In this document: one piece after another, positions 21,835 through 30,500 of the stretch
Position numbering within the stretch: position 1 is the stretch's first letter
How the letters are laid out: the number at the start of each line of letters is the position of its first letter
Assembly (NCBI RefSeq): GCF_000380005.1
Contig: NZ_KB904188.1
Location: 310,001-374,000, forward strand
Direction: 5' to 3'
From: Streptococcus didelphis DSM 15616
Lineage (GTDB): Bacteria > Bacillota > Bacilli > Lactobacillales > Streptococcaceae
Length of the DNA stretch: 64,000 bases
Notes under the pieces: generated by a model
Database searches by the model: none
Told to the model about the DNA's origin: nothing
What the model saw: the letters and a program-made list of their open reading frames with translations, nothing else
Made by a program: the position numbers and the translations under genes

Positions 21835-23622
21835 TTGGCAGTAGACAAAGAGACAATTTCCCAAATAAAAAATAGCATAAATATTGTTGATGTGATAGGA
21901 GAAGTTGTTAATTTATCCCGATCTGGAAAGCATTATCTAGGACTGTGTCCCTTCCACAAAGAAAAAACTCCTTCTTTTAATGTTATTGAAGATAAGCAGT
22001 TCTTTCATTGTTTTGGATGTGGTCGATCTGGTGATGTTTTTAAATTTGTAGAAGAATACAGGCAGGTACCCTTTTTAGAAAGTGTTCGAATTTTAGCAGA
22101 AAAAAGTAATATTTCTGTAAATGTCTCTCCTTCGCCATCTACAAACAAGACTCCTTATCAAAGTCAGCAGCAGACCTTAATAGCTATCCATGAAGATGCT
22201 CAAAAATTTTATCAAGCTGTTTTGATGACAACTAAGTCTGGACAAAAAGCTAGAGAATATTTGTATCAAAGGGGCCTAGATGATGAGTTGATTCAACATT
22301 TTGGGCTTGGTTTGGCTCCTGATGAGAAAGACTACCTCCACCAGACCTTATCTAAAAAATATGATGAAGAAAAGTTAACAGCATCAGGATTATTTAACCT
22401 ATCTGAAAATTCAAATACTGTATATGATGCTTTTCGTAATCGGATTATCTTCCCTCTAACTGATGAAAGAGGGCATATTATCGCTTTTTCTGGTCGTATT
22501 TGGGGTCCAGAGGATCAGCAAAAACAAGTCGCTAAATATAAAAATTCACGCTCTACTGTACTTTTTAATAAATCCTATGAGTTTTACCATTTGGATAAGG
22601 CAAGGCCTGTTATCGCAAAAAAACATGAGGTTTTTCTCATGGAAGGCTTTATGGATGTTATTGCGGCTTATAAGGCAGGCTATGAAAATGTTATAGCTTC
22701 TATGGGAACTGCTTTAACAAATGAACATGTTAATCATCTCAAATCTTTTACCAAAAAAATTATTTTAACTTATGATGGGGATGATGCTGGTCAAAATGCC
22801 ATTGCTAAAAGTTTGGATCTCTTGGAAGATTTCACTGTTGATATTGTTAAGATACCAAACAAGATGGATCCAGATGAGTTTATTCAGAAAAATTCTCCAC
22901 AGGCCCTTGCAGAGCTTTTAGAACACTCTCGGATTAGTAGTATAGAATTCTTGATTGGTTACCTTAAACCAGAAAACATGGATAATTTGCAATCTCAGAT
23001 TGCTTATGTTGAGCAAATCGGACAGATTATTGCTCAGTCACCATCGATTACAGCACAAAATTCTTATATTAACAGGGTTGCGGACTTATTGCCAGATTTT
23101 GATTATTTACAAGTTGAACAAACGGTTAATAGTTATCGACTTAAAGATCGGCAAAGAAGACAAAATGACTTACCAAAGCCTGAGACAAACTTGGTATCTT
23201 TGCCAGTAACTAAAGGTTTAACTGCCTTAGTAAAAGCAGAAAGTCATCTTCTACACCGTCTAATACATCATGATTATTTATTAAATGAGTTTCGAAATAA
23301 AGAAGACTTTTACTTTACTAGCCCACCCTTACAAGAAATATATAGAATACTTAAAGAAAAGGGAGAACTGACTTCATATGAGTTATCTCAACTGCCTGCA
23401 GAAGTTAGTCAGGCCTATTATAGAGTGTTAGAGGAAAACTTACCAGATGCTATTGCAAGTGAAGAAATTGAAGATATTCTTACAAAACGACAAAAGCTAC
23501 TTGATGAAAGAGATATCCATAAACAAGGAAAGCAAGTGAGAGAATCTAGTAATAATGGCGATCATCAACTAGCTTTAGAGGTTTTAGAAAATCTAATTGC
23601 ACAAAAAAGGAAAATGGAATAG
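21835..23622 (+). CDS. dnaG: DNA primase
   Basis: 595 residues; makes the RNA primers for lagging-strand synthesis together with the replicative helicase. The N-terminal CHC2 zinc site is complete (C38, H41, C59, C62). The Toprim core follows ([15 protein letters not shown], then [11 protein letters not shown] near residue 317), and the C-terminal region is the helicase-interaction domain. The start is TTG at 21835, 4 nt after GGGGAGGTGA. It is followed by rpoD after 8 nt, the common macromolecular-synthesis pairing (here with rpsU nearby but separately transcribed). Confidence 0.97.
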   Translation: MAVDKETISQIKNSINIVDVIGEVVNLSRSGKHYLGLCPFHKEKTPSFNVIEDKQFFHCFGCGRSGDVFKFVEEYRQVPFLESVRILAEKSNISVNVSPSPSTNKTPYQSQQQTLIAIHEDAQKFYQAVLMTTKSGQKAREYLYQRGLDDELIQHFGLGLAPDEKDYLHQTLSKKYDEEKLTASGLFNLSENSNTVYDAFRNRIIFPLTDERGHIIAFSGRIWGPEDQQKQVAKYKNSRSTVLFNKSYEFYHLDKARPVIAKKHEVFLMEGFMDVIAAYKAGYENVIASMGTALTNEHVNHLKSFTKKIILTYDGDDAGQNAIAKSLDLLEDFTVDIVKIPNKMDPDEFIQKNSPQALAELLEHSRISSIEFLIGYLKPENMDNLQSQIAYVEQIGQIIAQSPSITAQNSYINRVADLLPDFDYLQVEQTVNSYRLKDRQRRQNDLPKPETNLVSLPVTKGLTALVKAESHLLHRLIHHDYLLNEFRNKEDFYFTSPPLQEIYRILKEKGELTSYELSQLPAEVSQAYYRVLEENLPDAIASEEIEDILTKRQKLLDERDIHKQGKQVRESSNNGDHQLALEVLENLIAQKRKME

Positions 23623-23630
23623 AGGAAAAT

Positions 23631-24740
23631 ATGGCAAAAGATACTGAAATAACAACTTTTAATGTACAAGTCGCAGAATTTATACGAAATCATAAAAAAG
23701 CAGGTACAGCAATTGACGATGAGGTAACAGAAAAACTTGTTATTCCTTTTGAACTAGATGCGGACAGAATTGATGATTTATTAGAACGCCTTACAGATGG
23801 TGGCATTTCTATTACAGATAAAGAAGGAAATCCTTCTACTAAATACATTGTTGAAGAACCAAAACCCGAAGAATTAACAGATGAACAACTCATTGGTAGT
23901 AACTCAGCAAAAGTTAATGATCCTGTACGTATGTATCTTAAGGAAATCGGTGTCGTTCCTCTACTTACCAGTGAGGAAGAAAAGGCATTAGCAATTGCAG
24001 TGGCAGAAGGAGATGTTGGTGCTAAGCAAAGGTTAGCTGAAGCTAATTTACGTTTAGTCGTATCTATTGCAAAACGCTATGTTGGTCGCGGTATGCAATT
24101 TCTTGATTTAATTCAAGAGGGGAATATGGGCTTGATGAAGGCGGTTGACAAATTTGATTACTCAAAAGGATTTAAATTTTCAACTTATGCGACTTGGTGG
24201 ATTAGGCAAGCTATTACCCGTGCGATTGCTGACCAAGCTCGTACCATTCGTATCCCAGTACATATGGTTGAAACCATCAATAAATTAGTTCGTGAACAAA
24301 GAAATCTTTTACAAGAATTAGGTCAAGATCCAACACCTGAACAAATTGCAGAGAAAATGGAGATGACCCCAGAGAAAGTTAGAGAAATTCTGAAAATTGC
24401 ACAAGAGCCTGTTTCTTTGGAAACTCCTATTGGTGAAGAAGATGATAGTCATCTAGGCGACTTTATTGAAGATGAGGTTATTGAAAATCCAGTTGACTAT
24501 ACAACTCGCGTCGTTTTACGTGAACAGTTAGATGAAGTCCTTGACACACTCACTGATCGCGAAGAAAATGTTCTACGACTTCGCTTTGGACTTGATGATG
24601 GTAAAATGCGTACCTTAGAAGATGTAGGTAAAGTGTTTAATGTTACCCGTGAACGTATTCGCCAAATAGAAGCAAAAGCACTCCGTAAACTCCGCCATCC
24701 AAGCAGAAGTAAGCAATTAAGAGACTTTATAGAGGATTAA
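23631..24740 (+). CDS. rpoD: RNA polymerase primary sigma factor (SigA)
   Basis: 369 residues. Region 1.1 is short and acidic (about 1-80). Region 1.2/2 contains [17 protein letters not shown], the [12 protein letters not shown] and [32 protein letters not shown] core that melts the -10 element, then region 3 and the region 4.2 helix-turn-helix ([24 protein letters not shown]) that reads the -35. Co-transcribed with dnaG. Its TAA is followed immediately by a strong hairpin, onto which a tandem repeat has been built. Confidence 0.98.
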   Translation: MAKDTEITTFNVQVAEFIRNHKKAGTAIDDEVTEKLVIPFELDADRIDDLLERLTDGGISITDKEGNPSTKYIVEEPKPEELTDEQLIGSNSAKVNDPVRMYLKEIGVVPLLTSEEEKALAIAVAEGDVGAKQRLAEANLRLVVSIAKRYVGRGMQFLDLIQEGNMGLMKAVDKFDYSKGFKFSTYATWWIRQAITRAIADQARTIRIPVHMVETINKLVREQRNLLQELGQDPTPEQIAEKMEMTPEKVREILKIAQEPVSLETPIGEEDDSHLGDFIEDEVIENPVDYTTRVVLREQLDEVLDTLTDREENVLRLRFGLDDGKMRTLEDVGKVFNVTRERIRQIEAKALRKLRHPSRSKQLRDFIED

Positions 24741-24761
24741 AAAGGTCCAGTGGACCTTTTT
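24739..24761 (+). terminator. Terminator of dnaG-rpoD
   Basis: AAAAAGGTCC (24739-24748) pairs fully with GGACCTTTTT (24752-24761); loop AGT. The left arm begins inside the rpoD stop codon. The right arm is the beginning of the first copy of the 49-nt tandem repeat. Confidence 0.8.
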
Positions 24762-24887
24762 AACGGCGAGCTAAAAATAATGACCGAGCCCCAAAACAGT
24801 GGACCTTTTTAACGGCGAGCTAAAAATAATGACCGAGCCCCAAAACAGTGGACCTTTTTAACGGCGAGCTAAAAATAATGACCGAGC
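24748..24887. repeat. Tandem repeat, 49-nt unit, about 2.8 copies
   Basis: GTGGACC recurs at 24750, 24799 and 24848, a period of exactly 49. The first two units are full and, as far as I can read, identical. The third matches for 40 nt, ending in GACCGAGC at 24887. Each unit holds GTGGACCTTTTTAACGGCG, an A/T-rich centre and GACCGAGCCCC, so it is locally more GC-rich than its surroundings. No reading frame continues through it (49 is not a multiple of 3). It starts on the loop and right arm of the rpoD terminator and fills most of the 230-nt gap before the next gene. The function is unknown. Confidence 0.92.
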
Positions 24888-24970
24888 TAATAAAACTTTT
24901 TAGTCTAAATAAGTGATAGAACCAGCATTAGAAGGATGTTTATTTGTTACTTATTATGAAAGGAATCTTA

Positions 24971-25309
24971 ATGTCAGAAACTAAAAATTACTCCCCAGAA
25001 GAAATAGCCAAGATAAAAGATAGGATTTTAGAAGCGTTAGAAATGGTAATTGATCCTGAATTAGGAATTGATATTGTCAATCTTGGGCTTATTTATGAAA
25101 TCAGATTTGAAAAAAATGGTTACACTGAGATTGATATGACTTTAACAACTATGGGGTGTCCATTAGCAGATTTATTGACTGATCAAATTTATGATGCCCT
25201 AAGAGATGTTCCAGAAGTAACTAAAGCAGAAGTTAAGCTAGTATGGTATCCAGCATGGTCGGTTGAAAAAATGAGTCGCTATGCTCGGATTGCTTTAGGA
25301 ATAAGATAA
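24971..25309 (+). CDS. MIP18/PaaD-family (DUF59) protein
   Basis: 112 residues from the ATG at 24971 (site AAAGGA just upstream); the ATG at 24944 gives an atypical extension. The family core is seen: MVIDPELGIDIVNLGLIYEI and then TTMGCPLADLLTDQI, with the single conserved Cys of DUF59 proteins. Relatives (SufT, PaaD, eukaryotic MIP18/CIA2) help assemble iron-sulfur clusters; streptococci keep this stand-alone form near rpoD. The exact role here is not known. The gap before it is filled by the 49-nt repeat; a terminator follows. Confidence 0.8.
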   Translation: MSETKNYSPEEIAKIKDRILEALEMVIDPELGIDIVNLGLIYEIRFEKNGYTEIDMTLTTMGCPLADLLTDQIYDALRDVPEVTKAEVKLVWYPAWSVEKMSRYARIALGIR

Positions 25310-25316
25310 AGAAGCA

Positions 25317-25340
25317 AAAGGATGAAATAATCCTTTTTTT
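25317..25340 (+). terminator. Terminator after the DUF59 gene
   Basis: AAAAGGAT / ATCCTTTT stem with a short loop, followed by a run of T. Confidence 0.75.
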
Positions 25341-25366
25341 GGTGTAGAATAAATAAGTAATAATAT
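25339..25366 (+). promoter_or_regulatory. Possible promoter of rmlD
   Basis: TTGGTG, 16-nt spacer, TAATAT, beginning in the tail of the preceding terminator. Not a strong match. Confidence 0.4.
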
Positions 25367-25416
25367 CTGATACTACAGATAAGACACACTAATAAGGTCT
25401 CTAAAGGAGAAAACAG

Positions 25417-26271
25417 ATGATTTTAATTACAGGAAGTAATGGACAACTCGGAACAGAGTTACGTTATTTACTAGATGAGCGCAACGAAGAATATGTAGCT
25501 GTTGATGTTGCGGAAATGGATATTACTGATCTTGAAAAGGTTGAACATGTCTTTGAACAAGTAAAGCCAACCTTAGTTTATCATTGTGCTGCCTATACAG
25601 CAGTTGATGCAGCAGAAGATGAAGGCAAAGCCTTAAATCAAGCTATAAATGTTGATGGAACAGAGAACATCGCCAAGGCCTGTCACAAGTATAATGCTAC
25701 TTTAGTCTATATTTCAACAGACTATGTGTTTGATGGTGAAAAACCACTTGGACAAGAATGGCTTGAAACAGATACACCAGATCCCAAAACAGAATATGGA
25801 CGTACTAAGCGTGTGGGTGAAGAAGCTGTTGAAAAATATCTTGAACATTTCTATATCATTAGAACAGCTTGGGTTTTTGGAAATTATGGCAAAAACTTTG
25901 TATTTACCATGCAACATTTAGCTAAAAGCCATCCTAAATTAACAGTAGTTAATGATCAACATGGCAGGCCAACCTGGACAAGAACCTTAGCTGAGTTTAT
26001 GACTTATTTGGCAGAAAATAAAAAGGCATATGGTTACTATCATCTTTCTAATGATGCTAAAGAAGACACCACTTGGTATGACTTTGCAAAGGAAATTTTA
26101 AAAGACACAGATGTTCAGGTAGTTCCTGTTGACTCATCGGCATTTCCTGCTAAAGCAAAACGCCCTCTCAATTCTACAATGAATCTAGACAAGGCAAAAG
26201 CTACTGGTTTTATCATTCCAACTTGGCAAGAAGCTTTGCATAATTTTTACCAACAAGAAGTCAAAAAATAA
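25417..26271 (+). CDS. rmlD: dTDP-4-dehydrorhamnose reductase (RmlD/GacA)
   Basis: 284-residue short-chain dehydrogenase catalysing the last step of dTDP-L-rhamnose synthesis. The NADPH loop GSNGQLGTEL is at the N-terminus, then YISTDYVFDG and the catalytic YxxxK (YGRTK). It supplies the rhamnose donor used by the polysaccharide operon that starts 119 nt downstream; in group A streptococci the orthologue is GacA, first gene of the carbohydrate locus. Here it is separated from gacB by a terminator and a new promoter. The other three rml genes are not in this window. Confidence 0.95.
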   Translation: MILITGSNGQLGTELRYLLDERNEEYVAVDVAEMDITDLEKVEHVFEQVKPTLVYHCAAYTAVDAAEDEGKALNQAINVDGTENIAKACHKYNATLVYISTDYVFDGEKPLGQEWLETDTPDPKTEYGRTKRVGEEAVEKYLEHFYIIRTAWVFGNYGKNFVFTMQHLAKSHPKLTVVNDQHGRPTWTRTLAEFMTYLAENKKAYGYYHLSNDAKEDTTWYDFAKEILKDTDVQVVPVDSSAFPAKAKRPLNSTMNLDKAKATGFIIPTWQEALHNFYQQEVKK

Positions 26272-26275
26272 AGAT

Positions 26276-26311
26276 AAAAAAGAGTTATAAGGCAAGCCTT
26301 TAGCTCTTTTT
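26276..26311 (+). terminator. Terminator after rmlD
   Basis: AAAAAGAG...TAAGGC-AA-GCCTTTA...CTCTTTTT: a long interrupted stem ending in T. Confidence 0.7.
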
Positions 26312-26344
26312 GATTGGTTTAAAGTCGCATTGAGACTGTAATTA

Positions 26345-26353
26345 TGCTATAAT
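26345..26353 (+). promoter_or_regulatory. Extended -10 promoter of the rhamnan operon
   Basis: TGC-TATAAT, 36 nt upstream of gacB. A TTGAGA at 26330 is too near (12 nt) to be its -35. It probably drives all genes through 39909, since those overlap or are nearly contiguous. Confidence 0.6.
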
Positions 26354-26389
26354 AATCAGTGATTATATTTTAGAATGGGGCATTTTGGA

Positions 26390-27544
26390 ATGCAAGACGT
26401 TTTTATACTTGGTAGTCGTGGTTTACCGGCTAAATATGGAGGTTTTGAAACCTTTGTTGAGGAGTTGGTTTCTCATCAAGATGAGAAAGAAATCCAATAT
26501 CATGTTGCCTGTTTAAGTGAAGACCAACATAAAGAGCACTTTTTCTATAAAGGTGTTGACTGTTTTTATATTAATCCCCCTAAAATAGGCTCAGCTAGAG
26601 TGATTGCCTATGATATGATGGCCATAAAATACGTTCTAACTTATATTGATAGCCACCATATAAAAAAACCAATTATTTACATGTTGGGTAATACTATCGG
26701 AGCATTTATAAGCCCTTTTGCCAAAAAGATAAGGGCAAGACAGGGAAAATTTTATATTAATCCAGATGGCCTAGAATGGAAGCGTAGTAAGTGGTCAAAA
26801 CCTGTTCAAACTTACCTTAAATATGCAGAAAAGCAGATGACGAAATATGCAGATTTGGTTATTTCTGATAATTTAGGAATTGAATCTTATATTCAGCAAG
26901 AATATCCTTGGGCAAAAACCCGATTTATTGCCTATGGTACAGAAACAGCACCCTCTTCTTTGTCATCTGAAAATGATAAAGTCAGAAATTATTATAATCA
27001 ATATGGTTTTAAAGAAAAAGACTATTATTTAGTTATTGGCAGATTTGTTCCCGAAAATAATTATGACACTATTATAAAAGAGTTTATGCTTTCTAAAACA
27101 AAACGGGACCTCATTATTATTTGTAACCACCAAGGGAATGCTTATTTTGAGAAGCTAAAAGAAGAAACTGGCTTTGAAAAAGATCCCCGCGTCAAATTCA
27201 TTGGAACCCAGTATGATAAAGACCTGCTAACTTATATCCGAGAAAATGCCTTTGCTTATATTCATGGCCATGAAGTAGGTGGGACAAACCCAGGACTTTT
27301 AGAGGCACTGGCCTATACAGATCTTAACTTAGTATTTAAAGTAGCTTTTAACCAATCTGTAGCCAGAAATGCTGCGCTATATTGGAGCAAAGAAAAAGGT
27401 GCCCTTTCACAGCTTATTTCAAGTGTAGAAGAAGGTTACAAGGCTGATGAATTAGGAAAAAATGCAAAAACAATTATTCAAGAAGATTACACCTGGCAAA
27501 AGATTGTAAGAGAGTACGAGGCCTTATTTTTGAATGAAAATTAA
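26390..27544 (+). CDS. gacB: Rhamnosyltransferase priming the rhamnan (GacB/RgpA-type)
   Basis: 384-residue cytoplasmic GT-B glycosyltransferase. Its N-terminal domain (DVFILGSRGLPAKYGGFETF) belongs to the DUF1972-plus-GT4 architecture of GacB/RgpA. In streptococci it adds the first L-rhamnose from dTDP-Rha to the lipid-linked GlcNAc made by the GacO/RgpG enzyme. The nucleotide-sugar site in the C-terminal half is seen as HGHEVGGTNPGLLEALAY. The ATG at 26390 is preferred over 26375 because family members begin MQDVF. The last 11 nt overlap gacC. Confidence 0.9.
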   Translation: MQDVFILGSRGLPAKYGGFETFVEELVSHQDEKEIQYHVACLSEDQHKEHFFYKGVDCFYINPPKIGSARVIAYDMMAIKYVLTYIDSHHIKKPIIYMLGNTIGAFISPFAKKIRARQGKFYINPDGLEWKRSKWSKPVQTYLKYAEKQMTKYADLVISDNLGIESYIQQEYPWAKTRFIAYGTETAPSSLSSENDKVRNYYNQYGFKEKDYYLVIGRFVPENNYDTIIKEFMLSKTKRDLIIICNHQGNAYFEKLKEETGFEKDPRVKFIGTQYDKDLLTYIRENAFAYIHGHEVGGTNPGLLEALAYTDLNLVFKVAFNQSVARNAALYWSKEKGALSQLISSVEEGYKADELGKNAKTIIQEDYTWQKIVREYEALFLNEN

Positions 27545-28466
27545 CATATTAATGTCTACCTATAATGGAGAAAAATATTTAGCTGAGCAGATAAAGAGTA
27601 TTCAAAAACAAACCATAAAAAACTGGGAATTGTTGATTAGAGATGACGGTTCTTCAGATAGAACATTAGAAATTATTGAAGATTTCGAAAATACCGATTC
27701 TAGGATTCGCTTGATTAATAGAAATAGTTGTGAAAACTTTGGGGTTATTAAAAACTTTTATACCTTATTAAAATATGACCAGGCTGATTTTTATTTTTTT
27801 AGTGATCAAGATGATATCTGGTTGCCAAATAAATTAGAGGTAACTTTGGCTGAAGCTGAAAAATACCAAGATAAGCTACCATTACTTGTGTATACAGACT
27901 TGAAGGTTGTGAATCAGAATTTGCAAGTTATTCATGAAAGTATGATTAAGACGCAATCAGACCATGCTAATACTAAGCTTGTAGAAGAATTAACAGAAAA
28001 CACTGTTACAGGTGGCACAACCCTTATTAATCACGCCCTGGCTAGCTTGTGGACAGAGTATGATCACTTATTAATGCATGACTGGTTTCTGGCTTTATTA
28101 GCTGCGGCTATGGGACATTTGGTCTATTTAGATATTCCAACAGAATTGTATCGCCAACATGAAAGTAATGTACTTGGTGCTAGAACCTGGTCCAAACGCA
28201 TGAGAACTTGGCTAAAACCTCATCAACTAGTAGCTAAGTATTGGTGGCTAATTACTTCAAGCCAAAAACAGGCTAGGAAGTTACTCAACTTACCCTTGCA
28301 ATCAGGTGACCAAGAAATGGTTCAAGCCTATGTTGAGCTTTTAGATAAGCCTCTAATTCAACGCCTAAAGAGCTTGAAATCATACGATTTCCGTAAGAAC
28401 CGTCCCTTTCACACCTTGGTCTTTAGAACACTAATAATCACCAAATTTGGTTATAGGAGAAAGTAG
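27534..28466 (+). CDS. gacC: Rhamnosyltransferase (GacC/RgpB-type, GT2)
   Basis: 310-residue GT2 enzyme with the N-terminal nucleotide-binding motif (STYNGEKYLAEQI, then RDDGSSDRT) and the metal-binding SDQDDIW near residue 92. It adds alpha-1,3-rhamnose to the lipid-linked intermediate in the GacC family. No membrane helices. It overlaps gacB by 11 nt, indicating coupled translation; the ABC permease follows directly. Confidence 0.9.
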   Translation: MKINILMSTYNGEKYLAEQIKSIQKQTIKNWELLIRDDGSSDRTLEIIEDFENTDSRIRLINRNSCENFGVIKNFYTLLKYDQADFYFFSDQDDIWLPNKLEVTLAEAEKYQDKLPLLVYTDLKVVNQNLQVIHESMIKTQSDHANTKLVEELTENTVTGGTTLINHALASLWTEYDHLLMHDWFLALLAAAMGHLVYLDIPTELYRQHESNVLGARTWSKRMRTWLKPHQLVAKYWWLITSSQKQARKLLNLPLQSGDQEMVQAYVELLDKPLIQRLKSLKSYDFRKNRPFHTLVFRTLIITKFGYRRK

Positions 28467-28470
28467 AAAA

Positions 28471-29274
28471 ATGGAATTATTTAGTAAAAAGAATCGTATT
28501 CTTTTGAAAGAATTGGTAAAAACAGATTTTAAATTAAGATATCAAGGAAGTGCAATAGGCTATTTATGGTCTATTTTAAAGCCACTAATGATGTTTACCA
28601 TTATGTATCTTGTATTTATAAGATTCTTACGTTTAGGAGGCAATATCCCTCACTTTCCTGTTGCTCTTTTACTAGCTAATGTTATCTGGTCATTTTTCTC
28701 AGAGGCAACAGGCATGGGAATGGTTTCTGTAGTTACACGTGGAGACTTATTAAGAAAATTAAATTTCTCAAAACATACAATCGTATTTTCAGCTGTACTA
28801 GGAGCACTTATTAACTTTTTAATAAACCTAGTTGTAGTTTTGATTTTTTCTATAATAAACGGTGTCACTATATCTCAATATGCTTATTTTGCTATCTTAT
28901 TATTTATTGAACTTTTTGTTTTAGCTATTGGAGTTGCCTTACTCTTAGCCACTTTATTTGTATATTACAGAGATTTAGCGCAGGTATGGGAAGTTTTAAT
29001 GCAAGCAGGAATGTATGCTACACCAATTATTTATCCAATTACTTTTGTGTCAGAATCGCATCCCTTAGCTGCTAAAATTTTAATGTTAAATCCACTTGCT
29101 CAGATAATTCAAGATTTTAGATACCTATTAATTGATAGAGCAAATGTTACAATTTGGCAACTGTCACATAACTGGTTCTATATTATCATTCCTTACCTTA
29201 TCCCTTTTATTATTTTAGGTATTGGAATAAGCGTTTTTAATAAGAATTCGAAAAAATTTGCGGAGATTATTTGA
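28471..29274 (+). CDS. gacD: Polysaccharide ABC exporter permease (GacD/RgpC)
   Basis: 267-residue ABC-2 type permease with six predicted membrane helices between about residues 30 and 260. Starts at the ATG at 28471 (MELFSKKNRILLKELVKTDF) after TAGGAGA; the TTG at 28447 inside gacC is unlikely. With the GacE ATPase it moves the lipid-linked rhamnan across the membrane. The sequence fits the O-antigen/teichoic exporter class (KTDFKLRYQGSAIGYLWSIL). Its TGA overlaps the ATG of the next gene. Confidence 0.93.
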   Translation: MELFSKKNRILLKELVKTDFKLRYQGSAIGYLWSILKPLMMFTIMYLVFIRFLRLGGNIPHFPVALLLANVIWSFFSEATGMGMVSVVTRGDLLRKLNFSKHTIVFSAVLGALINFLINLVVVLIFSIINGVTISQYAYFAILLFIELFVLAIGVALLLATLFVYYRDLAQVWEVLMQAGMYATPIIYPITFVSESHPLAAKILMLNPLAQIIQDFRYLLIDRANVTIWQLSHNWFYIIIPYLIPFIILGIGISVFNKNSKKFAEII

Positions 29275-30494
29275 TGACTACTAAAGAAATAGCAGTAAAA
29301 GTTGAACATGTAAATAAAACCTTCAAACTTCCTACTGAAGCAACAAAAAGTTTTCGAACAACTTTAGTAAATCGTTTTAGAGGAATAAAAGGGTATATAG
29401 AGCAAAATGTTTTAAAAGATATTAATTTTGATGTCTATCAGGGTGATTTCTTTGGAATCGTTGGAAGAAATGGCTCTGGTAAGTCTACTCTATTAAAAAT
29501 TATTTCTCAGATTTATGTCCCTGAAAAAGGACAAGTTACTGTAGAAGGTAAAATGGTATCATTTATTGAGCTTGGGGTAGGTTTTAACCCAGAATTAACT
29601 GGACGTGAAAATGTCTATATGAATGGGGCTATGCTAGGATTCACTAAAGAAGAAGTTGATAAGATGTATGATGATATTGTAGATTTTGCAGAATTACATG
29701 ATTTTATGAACCAAAAATTGAAAAACTATTCAAGTGGGATGCAGGTGCGTTTGGCATTTTCTGTAGCTATTAAGGCTCAAGGAGATGTGCTCATCCTTGA
29801 CGAAGTACTAGCAGTAGGTGATGAAGCCTTTCAACGTAAATGTAATGATTACTTTATGGAGCGAAAAGAAAGTGGTAAAACGACTATCTTAGTTACTCAT
29901 GATATGGGAGCTGTGAAAAAGTATTGTAACCGTGCGGTTTTAATTGAAGATGGTCTTGTAAAAGCTTATGGGGAACCTGATGATGTAGCTAACCAGTATA
30001 GCTTTGATAATGCTATTGTTTCTGAAAAAGCAGAGCAAAATAGTCTTGATGATGTAGAAGTATCTCAGGAAAATTCGATTATTACCAACTTTTCAGCAAG
30101 TTTACTAAGTAATGCACAGATAGGTCCTGATGATACGATTGTTATTGAATTTTCTTACGATGTTCTTAAGGATATAGATACACATATTGCTTTATCTTTT
30201 ATTGATATAGATACGAATTTAGGCTTATATAACGATAATTCTATGGATTTATTGATTAAAGGGAAAGGTTTTAAAAAAATAACTTTTAAGTGTGATTTAT
30301 CCTATCTCAATCATGCTAAAATTAAATTAGCTGCGACAGTAAGAGATAATAAAAAGCATCCTCTTTCTTTCTTACCTGTCAATTCTATACCTGTAATATT
30401 ACTCGATAGAAAAGTTGATATGTCAAATAAGTCAGAATGGGATGCTAATACTGGCATTTTAAGAAGAAATAGTGACTGGAATATAAGCAGGTAA
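29274..30494 (+). CDS. gacE: Polysaccharide ABC exporter ATPase (GacE/RgpD)
   Basis: 406 residues. The N-terminal ATPase domain has Walker A GRNGSGKST, a signature NYSSGMQVRLAFSVA and Walker B VLILDEVLAVGDEAF. An extra C-terminal domain (about 255-400) is beta-rich, as in Wzt/TagH-like ATPases, where it can bind the growing glycan end. The ATG at 29274 overlaps the stop of gacD (TGATG). Together with GacD it forms the rhamnan exporter. Confidence 0.93.
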   Translation: MTTKEIAVKVEHVNKTFKLPTEATKSFRTTLVNRFRGIKGYIEQNVLKDINFDVYQGDFFGIVGRNGSGKSTLLKIISQIYVPEKGQVTVEGKMVSFIELGVGFNPELTGRENVYMNGAMLGFTKEEVDKMYDDIVDFAELHDFMNQKLKNYSSGMQVRLAFSVAIKAQGDVLILDEVLAVGDEAFQRKCNDYFMERKESGKTTILVTHDMGAVKKYCNRAVLIEDGLVKAYGEPDDVANQYSFDNAIVSEKAEQNSLDDVEVSQENSIITNFSASLLSNAQIGPDDTIVIEFSYDVLKDIDTHIALSFIDIDTNLGLYNDNSMDLLIKGKGFKKITFKCDLSYLNHAKIKLAATVRDNKKHPLSFLPVNSIPVILLDRKVDMSNKSEWDANTGILRRNSDWNISR

Positions 30495-30500
30495 CATTTA

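Noticed and set aside
24748-24887. CRISPR array
   Set aside because: The copies are directly adjacent with no variable spacers and no cas genes are nearby; it is a plain tandem repeat.
24739-24970. Mobile element remnant after rpoD
   Set aside because: No terminal inverted repeats, target duplication or coding remnant; only the 49-nt units.
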